Origin: Actinotignum schaalii
GTDB taxonomy: Bacteria > Actinomycetota > Actinomycetes > Actinomycetales > Actinomycetaceae
Assembly (NCBI GenBank): GCA_946222725.1
Contig: CAMIHT010000079.1
Location: forward strand, 1-7,238
DNA: 7,238 nt
Direction of reading: 5' to 3'
The notes under the pieces were generated by a model. The model had not been told where the DNA came from, did not search any database, and was given only the letters and a program-made list of their open reading frames with translations. Of this stretch, positions 1 to 4,586 are shown piece by piece; position 1 is the first letter of the stretch, and each line of letters begins with the position of its first letter. Made by a program: the position numbers and the translations under genes.

Positions 1-219
1 CTCCTGGACGGGCTGGTTGTCACCGAATGGGATATTTTCGCTCCCGTCGCGGAATTCTTGGCGCTATTCCCGCTGGGTGCAGAAGGGCTCGCCTGGGCCG
101 GGCCGGCGGTGCTCGGTTTTGTTCTCGGGCTAGCGGTAGACGGGATCCAAGGGCGGTTATTCCCACCGGCTCTGGTGCGAGCCAAAGCCGATGAGCCAGC
201 GGAGGCGCCAGTAGTCTGA
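1..219 (+). CDS. C-terminal end of a probable membrane protein (DUF808/YedI-like?), 5' truncated
   Basis: An open frame enters from the left edge and ends at TGA 217-219, giving 72 residues. The visible part starts LLDGLVVTEWDIF and has two hydrophobic stretches, about residues 14-28 and 32-48 (LAWAGPAVLGFVLGLAV). A short polar tail rich in Ala, Glu and Pro follows (AKADEPAEAPVV). This fits the end of an integral membrane protein with a cytoplasmic tail. The '(I)LLDGL' start followed by a loop and a last Gly/Ala-rich helix loosely recalls the C-terminus of DUF808/YedI inner-membrane proteins, but that is an impression from memory and the fragment is too short to settle it. Codon use matches the neighbours, and a 105-bp gap with promoter-like sequence separates it from the next gene, so it probably belongs to an upstream unit. 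That it is coding is fairly certain; the family is not. Confidence 0.6.
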   Translation, partial: LLDGLVVTEWDIFAPVAEFLALFPLGAEGLAWAGPAVLGFVLGLAVDGIQGRLFPPALVRAKADEPAEAPVV

Positions 220-250
220 TATTTGCGGGGTGTCGGCGAACGCTCGCGGT

Positions 251-264
251 GAAACTATTGTTTC
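251..264. promoter_or_regulatory. Inverted repeat GAAAC-N4-GTTTC, candidate operator
   Basis: GAAAC (251-255) and GTTTC (260-264) form a perfect 5-bp dyad around TATT, and GAAAC recurs at 276-280. It lies in the -35/spacer region of the weak promoter upstream of the nucleoside hydrolase, where a repressor could block RNA polymerase. The dyad is read directly; the operator role is inferred. LacI- and GntR-type regulators of nucleoside and sugar genes often use sites of this size, but no regulator gene is in the window. Confidence 0.3.
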
Positions 265-275
265 TATGTTTTAAT
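265..275 (+). promoter_or_regulatory. Candidate -10 region for the nucleoside hydrolase unit
   Basis: An AT-rich island in otherwise GC-rich DNA offers two overlapping -10 candidates, TATGTT (265-270, 4/6 to TATAAT) and TTTAAT (270-275, 5/6). The only -35-like hexamer I see is GTGAAA (249-254), 15 bp upstream of TTTAAT, which is weak and short-spaced. Transcription would start near 277-284, giving a leader of about 40-50 nt before the ATG at 325. The weak -35 would suit a regulated promoter. Confidence 0.35.
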
Positions 276-286
276 GAAACCACGTA

Positions 287-303
287 GAACTCCGCGGGAG
301 TTC
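287..303. promoter_or_regulatory. Perfect 7-bp dyad GAACTCC-GCG-GGAGTTC in the 5' leader
   Basis: GAACTCC (287-293) and GGAGTTC (297-303) are exact reverse complements around GCG. The dyad begins just downstream of the predicted transcription start and ends 11 nt before the ribosome-binding site of the nucleoside hydrolase. It could be a repressor operator at +5 to +25 or a short RNA hairpin stabilising the leader. It has no U-tract, so a terminator is unlikely. The symmetry is observed; the function is inferred. Confidence 0.4.
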
Positions 304-314
304 CCCAAGGATGT

Positions 315-318
315 GGAG
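315..318 (+). promoter_or_regulatory. Ribosome-binding site deciding the nucleoside hydrolase start
   Basis: GGAG lies 6 nt before ATG 325. The upstream in-frame ATG at 274 has no Shine-Dalgarno-like sequence, overlaps the putative promoter and would add 17 residues with no counterpart in the family. Position 325 is therefore the chosen start. Confidence 0.7.
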
Positions 319-324
319 AAAAAC

Positions 325-1293
325 ATGGCAACACAGCACACCCCGGAAAAAATCATTTTGGATTGCGATCCCGGTCATGACGACGCCGTTGCGATGCTGC
401 TGGCGTGGGCGAATCCGCAGATTGAACTGCTTGCCGTCACCACGGTGGGTGGCAACCAAACCCTGAAGAAAGTTACGAATAATGCCCTCGCCGTGGGCAC
501 CGTCATGAAAATGACCGGCGTGCCTTTCGCGGCCGGATGCGACCGACCGCTGGTACGCCCGGTGGAAGTCGCCCCCGATATTCACGGAGATACCGGTCTG
601 GACGGCACCGAATTGCCAACGCCGGCTATCGAGCTTGATTCCCGGCACGCCGTCGACCTCATTATTGACACCGTCATGGCGCACGAACCGGGCACCGTCA
701 CGCTTGTCCCCACCGGCCCGCTCACCAATATCGCGCTCGCGGTACGCAAGGAGCCGCGCCTGGCCGAGCGCGTCAAGCAGGTGGTCCTCATGGGCGGGGG
801 CTACCACGTTGGAAACTGGTCCGCGGTGGCCGAATTTAATATCAAGATCGACCCGGAAGCGGCGCATATCGTTTTCAACGAGCCGTGGAAGGTGGTCATG
901 GTGGGCCTAGATCTCACCCACCAGGCGCTCTGCACCCCAGAAGCCTACGCGAAGATTGACGCGGTGGGCACCCAGCCGGCCCGCTTCGTCCACGAACTCA
1001 TGGACTTCTTCCGTGCCTCCTACCAGGATGCGCAGGGCTTCGATTACCCGCCGGTCCACGATCCGTGCGCCGTGGCCTACCTTATCGACCCCACCATCGT
1101 GGAAACGGTGCAGGTGCCCATCGATGTGGAACTCACCGGTACCCTCACCGTGGGGATGACGGTGGCTGATTTCCGCGGCCCCATTCCCGAAGATTGCCAC
1201 ACCTGGGCTGCGACCCGGCTCGATCACGGGCGTTTCTGGGATCTCATCGCCGATGCGCTCGAGCGCGTGGGCGAACACCACTACCTGGGCTAA
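325..1293 (+). CDS. Nucleoside hydrolase, inosine/uridine-preferring family (RihA-like)
   Basis: This 322-residue protein is a ribonucleoside N-glycosidase that hydrolyses nucleosides to free base and ribose in cytoplasmic salvage. The N-terminal signature DCDPGHDDA (residues 13-21) supplies the Ca2+-binding aspartates: D15, D19 and D20 match D10, D14 and D15 of the Crithidia enzyme. HGDTGLDG (87-94) carries the His of the pyrimidine-preferring group. GNWSAVAEFNIKIDPEAA (163-180) is the ribose-binding loop, with N164, E170 and N172. HDPCAVAYL (245-253) carries the C-terminal His/Asp pair. All expected active-site positions are intact and the length is typical of the family (about 310-330). 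GHDD rather than GLDD, and the overall pattern, resemble E. coli RihA/RihB (cytidine/uridine-preferring), but specificity cannot be proven from motifs. No signal peptide is visible. It is the first gene of a probable unit with the MFS permease 95 bp downstream, and dyads upstream suggest it is regulated. Confidence 0.93.
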   Translation: MATQHTPEKIILDCDPGHDDAVAMLLAWANPQIELLAVTTVGGNQTLKKVTNNALAVGTVMKMTGVPFAAGCDRPLVRPVEVAPDIHGDTGLDGTELPTPAIELDSRHAVDLIIDTVMAHEPGTVTLVPTGPLTNIALAVRKEPRLAERVKQVVLMGGGYHVGNWSAVAEFNIKIDPEAAHIVFNEPWKVVMVGLDLTHQALCTPEAYAKIDAVGTQPARFVHELMDFFRASYQDAQGFDYPPVHDPCAVAYLIDPTIVETVQVPIDVELTGTLTVGMTVADFRGPIPEDCHTWAATRLDHGRFWDLIADALERVGEHHYLG

Positions 1294-1296
1294 TCA

Positions 1297-1311
1297 CGGG
1301 GCTAAGCCCCG
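1297..1311 (+). terminator. Short GC hairpin after the nucleoside hydrolase (weak terminator?)
   Basis: CGGGGC (1297-1302) and GCCCCG (1306-1311) pair perfectly around TAA, 3 nt after the stop codon. No T-tract follows, so strong intrinsic termination is not expected. It may slow polymerase or protect the 3' end of the upstream message. GGGCTAA also occurs as a direct repeat at 1287-1293 and 1299-1305. Confidence 0.4.
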
Positions 1312-1332
1312 CCCAACCCAACCTTTATGAAC

Positions 1333-1368
1333 GGAGGACGGCGCTGCCACGGTGCGGCGTCGTCCTCC
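1333..1368 (+). promoter_or_regulatory. 15-bp intercistronic hairpin before the MFS gene
   Basis: Arms 1333-1347 and 1354-1368 pair along all 15 positions (13 Watson-Crick, plus G-U at 1341/1360 and 1345/1356), closing a 6-nt loop CACGGT. The 5' arm begins GGAGGACG and the 3' arm ends CGTCCTCC, so a Shine-Dalgarno-like GGAGG is locked against its complement. The hairpin ends 20 nt before the permease ATG and has no T-tract on either side. It is probably a transcribed RNA structure controlling read-through, mRNA processing or translation of the second gene. A terminator is a weaker alternative. Confidence 0.55.
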
Positions 1369-1388
1369 CCGGTGAGAAAGAAAAAACT

Positions 1389-2828
1389 ATGGCATCTTCC
1401 GTTCCCGCGCGTGCCGGTCGGGCACAATCCGGTTCGCGCACGAATATTATCGTGCTGATGGCCGCACTACTCTGCGCGGTCTTCGCCTTCCAGCTCAACG
1501 CCTCCATGCTTTCCCCAGCTCTGCATACTATGAGCGTGGAACTCAATGCGACCGAGGTTGAAATTGGCGTGACCCAAACGGCCTTCTTCGCTTCCGCCGC
1601 GCTCTTCTCCCTCTTCCTGCCGCGCTGGGGCGACCTTATCGGGCGCAAGAAGATTCTGCTGGGCATGCTCCTGGCTACCGGGATCGGATGCGTAGTCTCG
1701 GCACTCGCTCCCAATGTCACGATCCTCGGTATCGGGCGTGTGATTCAGGGGACGGCGGGGCCGATGGTGCCTCTCACCCTTGTGATGCTGCACCAGGAAG
1801 TGCCCGAACCGCGCCGCTACGCCAAGTACATGGCTATTCTCACCTCCGTCAACGGCGGTATCGCCGGAGTAGACGCCCTGTTGGGCGGCTGGCTCGCCGG
1901 GAACTGGGGCTTCCGCTCCGTTTTCGTGTGCATGGCAGTTGTGTGCGCCGTCGCTTTCCTGGCGTCGATGTTCGGGACCCGTGAATCCCAGGGCGACCGC
2001 ACCCCGATGGACTGGCCCGGCGTTATCGCGCTCCTCATCGTTTTTGGCTGCGTCTATTTCGCTTTCAATGAGTTAGGCAAGCTCGGGGATGCCCGCTGGT
2101 GGCTCATCGGCGTGGAAATCCTGGTGGCCGCCGTTTCCGCGGTGATTTTCTGGAAGATCGAGTCCTCGCGCGCACACCCGCTGGTGGCCACTCGCTACCT
2201 CAAGCAACGGCGCACCTGGGCTCTCCTGTCCACCACTCTCTTCACCATGACCGGGGTATTCGCGGTCATGAACGGTCTCATCCCGAACCTGGCGCAGCTG
2301 GAAGCCAGCGCCGGTGGTCTGGAGCTCCCGGCCGAAACGGTCTCCTTCGTGACGCTGACGCCCTACGCGATTGCCGGTCTTATTATGGGGCCGATCGCCG
2401 GGCAGCTCGCTTCGCGTTTCGGCTACAAGAAGGTGCTCCAGGCGGGGCTCCTCTCCACGGTTATTTTCCTCGGGATCGCGGTGTTCGGTGTGGGGGCACC
2501 CTCGAAGTCGCTTATCTTCTTCCTGTGCGTGGCCATCGGTATTACCTACGCCGGTACCGTCAATATCATGCTCAACGGCTTGGGTATCGTGCTCTCCCCG
2601 GCTGATAACCAGGGCTACCTACCGGGAATGAATGCCGGTGCCTTCAACCTGGGAGCCGGGCTTTCCTTCGCGATCCTCACCGCTGTGGCCACCGCCGTGG
2701 GTGGCACTGAGAACCTGGTGGGAGGTTATCAGGCCGGAATTGCGGTGGGTGCGGTCCTTGTGATTATTGCGCTTCTCCTCTCCACCCTCATCCCGTCGGT
2801 GGAGAACGCGGAGGAATCAGCCTCCTAG
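1389..2828 (+). CDS. MFS permease, 14-TM DHA2 type; candidate nucleoside/nucleobase transporter
   Basis: This 479-residue protein is a major facilitator superfamily transporter. Hydrophobic segments lie near residues 18-37, 62-80, 88-106, 110-132, 148-170, 174-195, 209-227, 236-254, 277-297, 320-338, 347-367, 374-395, 412-436 and 447-468, the 14-helix pattern of DHA2 (EmrB/QacA-like) proteins. MFS motif A is clear in loop 2-3 (WGDLIGRKKIL, 80-90), with a degenerate copy in the second half (GQLASRFGYKKVL, 338-350). A motif-B-like stretch GRVIQGTAGPM is at 116-126. The helix-5 region reads GVDALLGG (160-167), so the Gly-Pro of antiporter motif C is replaced by Asp-Ala. DHA2 proteins are usually drug/H+ exporters, but the position behind a nucleoside hydrolase suggests movement of nucleosides or bases (inference). 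The open frame extends upstream to 1194, but that part overlaps the hydrolase gene and is not membrane-like. ATG 1389 was chosen because the protein then starts like an MFS N-terminus. Its Shine-Dalgarno is weak (AGAAAG 1375-1380). It probably shares transcription with the hydrolase, modulated by the hairpins between them. Confidence 0.88.
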   Translation: MASSVPARAGRAQSGSRTNIIVLMAALLCAVFAFQLNASMLSPALHTMSVELNATEVEIGVTQTAFFASAALFSLFLPRWGDLIGRKKILLGMLLATGIGCVVSALAPNVTILGIGRVIQGTAGPMVPLTLVMLHQEVPEPRRYAKYMAILTSVNGGIAGVDALLGGWLAGNWGFRSVFVCMAVVCAVAFLASMFGTRESQGDRTPMDWPGVIALLIVFGCVYFAFNELGKLGDARWWLIGVEILVAAVSAVIFWKIESSRAHPLVATRYLKQRRTWALLSTTLFTMTGVFAVMNGLIPNLAQLEASAGGLELPAETVSFVTLTPYAIAGLIMGPIAGQLASRFGYKKVLQAGLLSTVIFLGIAVFGVGAPSKSLIFFLCVAIGITYAGTVNIMLNGLGIVLSPADNQGYLPGMNAGAFNLGAGLSFAILTAVATAVGGTENLVGGYQAGIAVGAVLVIIALLLSTLIPSVENAEESAS

Positions 2829-2873
2829 ATACATCCGTACATAAGGGTTCGTGCGGACCGGTAGTGTGCGGGA

Positions 2874-2919
2874 ACGGGGCCCACGGGGCTGGCAGCGCCA
2901 GTCGCACCGTGGGCCCCGT
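2874..2919 (+). terminator. Strong bipartite hairpin after the MFS gene
   Basis: The outer arms ACGGGGCCCACGG (2874-2886) and CCGTGGGCCCCGT (2907-2919) are exact 13-bp complements. An inner stem CTGGC (2889-2893)/GCCAG (2897-2901) closes a 3-nt loop AGC. It starts 45 bp past the permease stop. No T-tract follows, as is common for actinobacterial terminators. It stops 2 bp before the -10 element of the next gene, so it also covers the place where a -35 box would be. Termination is the likeliest role, with a protein-binding site as the alternative. Confidence 0.6.
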
Positions 2920-2929
2920 GGTATATGCT
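2919..2929 (+). promoter_or_regulatory. Extended -10 promoter for folC
   Basis: TGG (2919-2921) precedes TATATG (2922-2927), which overlaps TATGCT (2924-2929). TGN before a -10 is the extended -10 signature that can replace a -35 box, and no good -35 is present because the hairpin occupies that position. Predicted transcription starts around 2935-2938, at or very near GTG 2938, an in-frame alternative start of folC. Confidence 0.45.
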
Positions 2930-2952
2930 GGTGTGCCGTGAAAGGGGCAGGT

Positions 2953-4491
2953 ATGGGTACGAATAACGCTGGGTACGATGGCGCGGGGTACGACAGTGAA
3001 GATGCGCGGGAAGCCGAACTTGACGCGGCGCTTTCCGAGGTCCTCAACTCTGGAATTTTCGGGGACGAAGCGGTGCTCCGAGAGGTCAAGGAGTCACCTG
3101 ATCCCACCATTGAACTTGCAGATACCACCGCAGAAGAAGCTCGGGTGGAGGAGATCTACCGGGATATCCTCACCCGCGCCCCCGAACATAAGGTGCAGCC
3201 CTCCCTTGAGCGCGTTCAGATGTGCCTGGATTTGCTCGGTAATCCGCACCATTCCTACCGGTGCGTGCACGTGACGGGCACCAATGGGAAAACCTCGACG
3301 GCACGCATGATCGAAGCGCTGCTACGCGAGCACGGTCTGCGTACCGGGCGTTTCACCTCCCCGCACCTGGTGTCGGTGCGTGAGCGCATCGCCATCGACG
3401 GACATAATATTTCCCGCGCGGATTTCATTCAGGCATGGGAAGATGTCGCGCCATTCGTCGAACTAGTGGACCAGCGCTCCCAAGCGGAGGGCGGGCCGCG
3501 CATGAGCTTTTTCGAAGTGTTTGTGGTCATGGCATACGTAGCTTTCGCCGCCGCACCTATCGATGTTGCGGTGGTTGAAGTGGGCATGGGGGGACGGTGG
3601 GACGCTACCAATGTGATCAATGGCGACGTCGCTGTTCTCACCCCCATTGCTCTCGACCACGAACGTTGGCTCGGGCACACCATCGCACAGATTGCGGGTG
3701 AAAAAGTTGGGATTATTAAACCCGGTGCCAGCGTGGTGAGCGCCTGTCAACCCGAGGAAGCCGGTGTTGCTATCGCGCAGGCAGCCCACCAGGCTCGTGC
3801 CCACGTATCCGTCTACGGGAAAGATATACAGGTCCTCGGGCGAGAAACCGCGGTGGGCGGTCAGCTCATGACTGTGCGCACCCCCGCGGCCCGCTACGAC
3901 GATATTCCTCTCGCGCTGCGCGGCTCGTATCAGGCAGAGAACGCGGCGCTGGCGCTCACGGCGGTTGAAGCATTCTTTGGGGGGCGCGCGCTTGCGGGTG
4001 ACGTCGTCGAACATGCTCTTATGGCCGTTACCTCGCCCGGGCGTCTCGAAGTGGTGCGTACCTCGCCCACCGTCCTCGTGGATGCGGCCCATAACCCCCA
4101 CGGCGCCGCACACACAGCCGCCGCGCTGGAAGAGTACTATCCCGGCCGGCGGGTTGGGGTGCTCGCCATGATGGCAGATAAGGATGTGGAAGGTACCCTC
4201 GGGCAGTTCGAGCCGGTCTTGGATGCTGTAGTGATCACCGATATGCCCGGTGAACGTGCCATGGACGCCGAGGACCTGGCAGAGCTGGCGCGGGCGGTCT
4301 TCGGTGCGGAACGGGTGCGGGTGGAACGCGATCTGCTTGCTGCGATTGACGAAGCTGCCGGATGGGCCGAAGCCGAAGCGGGCGAGGAGCTCGCCACGCC
4401 GGTGGTGACGGTCGTCGGGTCGGTTTATCTGGCAGGAATGGCACGTCAAATGATGGGTAAAGGGGCTCCTGACGAAGCTCCGACCGACTAG
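2953..4491 (+). CDS. folC: Bifunctional dihydrofolate synthase / folylpolyglutamate synthase
   Basis: FolC is a cytoplasmic Mur-ligase-family enzyme that joins L-glutamate to dihydropteroate and then extends the polyglutamate tail of folates, using ATP. In this 512-residue protein the P-loop is TGTNGKTS (108-115). SPHLVSVRERI (136-146) is the conserved folate/Mg segment. FFEVFVVMAYVAF (187-199) leads to VVEVGMGGRWDATN (207-220). LDHERWLG (234-241) is followed by AGEKVGIIKPG (248-258), where K251 matches the carbamylated lysine of the family. GRLEVV (363-368) and LVDAAHNPHG (375-384) open the C-terminal domain. All catalytic motifs are intact. Residues 1-65 are an acidic, Gly/Tyr/Asp-rich extension (GYDGAGYDSEDARE) absent from E. 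coli FolC, which explains the length above the usual 420-450. ATG 2953 is chosen because AAAGGGG lies 5 nt upstream. GTG 2938 (517 residues) is possible if the mRNA is leaderless. The frame stays open to 2851, but that part overlaps the hairpin. It is probably a single-gene transcript. Confidence 0.93.
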   Translation: MGTNNAGYDGAGYDSEDAREAELDAALSEVLNSGIFGDEAVLREVKESPDPTIELADTTAEEARVEEIYRDILTRAPEHKVQPSLERVQMCLDLLGNPHHSYRCVHVTGTNGKTSTARMIEALLREHGLRTGRFTSPHLVSVRERIAIDGHNISRADFIQAWEDVAPFVELVDQRSQAEGGPRMSFFEVFVVMAYVAFAAAPIDVAVVEVGMGGRWDATNVINGDVAVLTPIALDHERWLGHTIAQIAGEKVGIIKPGASVVSACQPEEAGVAIAQAAHQARAHVSVYGKDIQVLGRETAVGGQLMTVRTPAARYDDIPLALRGSYQAENAALALTAVEAFFGGRALAGDVVEHALMAVTSPGRLEVVRTSPTVLVDAAHNPHGAAHTAAALEEYYPGRRVGVLAMMADKDVEGTLGQFEPVLDAVVITDMPGERAMDAEDLAELARAVFGAERVRVERDLLAAIDEAAGWAEAEAGEELATPVVTVVGSVYLAGMARQMMGKGAPDEAPTD

Positions 4492-4502
4492 GACGGGGCG
4501 GG

Positions 4503-4530
4503 CACCGGGCACGAAAGTGCTGGCACGGTG
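4503..4530 (+). terminator. Hairpin with GAAA tetraloop after folC (probable terminator)
   Basis: CACCG (4503-4507) pairs with CGGTG (4526-4530). Inside, GCAC-GAAA-GTGC (4509-4520) forms a 4-bp stem with a stable GNRA tetraloop, leaving unpaired G4508 on one side and TGGCA on the other. It begins 11 bp after the folC stop and has no T-tract. The pairings are visible; termination is inferred from position. Confidence 0.4.
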
Positions 4531-4547
4531 TACCGAATTGGTAGAGT
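4520..4547 (+). promoter_or_regulatory. Promoter for the AAE-type transporter gene
   Basis: CTGGCA (4520-4525, 4/6 to TTGACA) and TAGAGT (4542-4547, 4/6 to TATAAT) are separated by 16 bp, and TGG (4539-4541) precedes the -10, again an extended -10 form. Transcription would start near 4554, leaving a leader of about 33 nt with a good Shine-Dalgarno sequence. The -35 box overlaps the 3' side of the folC hairpin. Confidence 0.45.
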
Positions 4548-4563
4548 AGAGAACGTTCTACCA
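4539..4563. promoter_or_regulatory. Inverted repeat TGGTAGA-N11-TCTACCA at the start of transcription
   Basis: TGGTAGA (4539-4545) and TCTACCA (4557-4563) are exact 7-bp complements. The central part contains the perfect 10-bp palindrome AGAACGTTCT (4550-4559), which overlaps the right arm. Since the repeat spans the -10 and the predicted +1, it is well placed for an operator. It could instead form a leader hairpin only if transcription began upstream of it. Confidence 0.4.
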
Positions 4564-4575
4564 GTCTTCAACTCC

Positions 4576-4580
4576 GAGGT
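4576..4580 (+). promoter_or_regulatory. Ribosome-binding site deciding the GTG start at 4587
   Basis: GAGGT lies 6 nt before GTG 4587. The protein read from this codon starts with a short polar stretch and then a first membrane helix, as expected for this transporter class, so a GTG start is supported. Confidence 0.65.
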
Positions 4581-4586
4581 GGCACT

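Noticed and set aside
271..867. Minus-strand open frame opposite the nucleoside hydrolase
   Set aside because: It is antisense to conserved active-site motifs, shows no protein features and no ribosome-binding site; a GC-driven shadow.
1194..1388. Upstream extension of the MFS frame into the nucleoside hydrolase gene
   Set aside because: The 65 extra residues are Arg/Pro-rich, not membrane-like, overlap the conserved hydrolase C-terminus and include the hairpin region; ATG 1389 gives a normal MFS N-terminus.
1327..1459. Small frame starting ATG 1327, a possible leader peptide across the hairpin
   Set aside because: It has no Shine-Dalgarno sequence before it, is Arg/Pro-rich without features, lacks a run of regulatory codons, and reads into the permease gene.
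2851..2952. Upstream extension of folC to GTG 2851
   Set aside because: The added residues are encoded largely by the 2874-2919 hairpin and the promoter, have no family counterpart, and no Shine-Dalgarno sequence precedes 2851.
3463..4512. Long minus-strand open frame (349 codons) opposite folC
   Set aside because: It lies wholly over the strongly supported folC frame, its translation has no recognisable motifs and is rich in His, Arg and Gly, as expected from the reverse reading of GC-rich codons.
4550..4559. AGAACGTTCT as a LexA (SOS) box
   Set aside because: Actinobacterial LexA sites need GAAC and GTTC separated by 4 bases; here the halves are adjacent, so the spacing is wrong.
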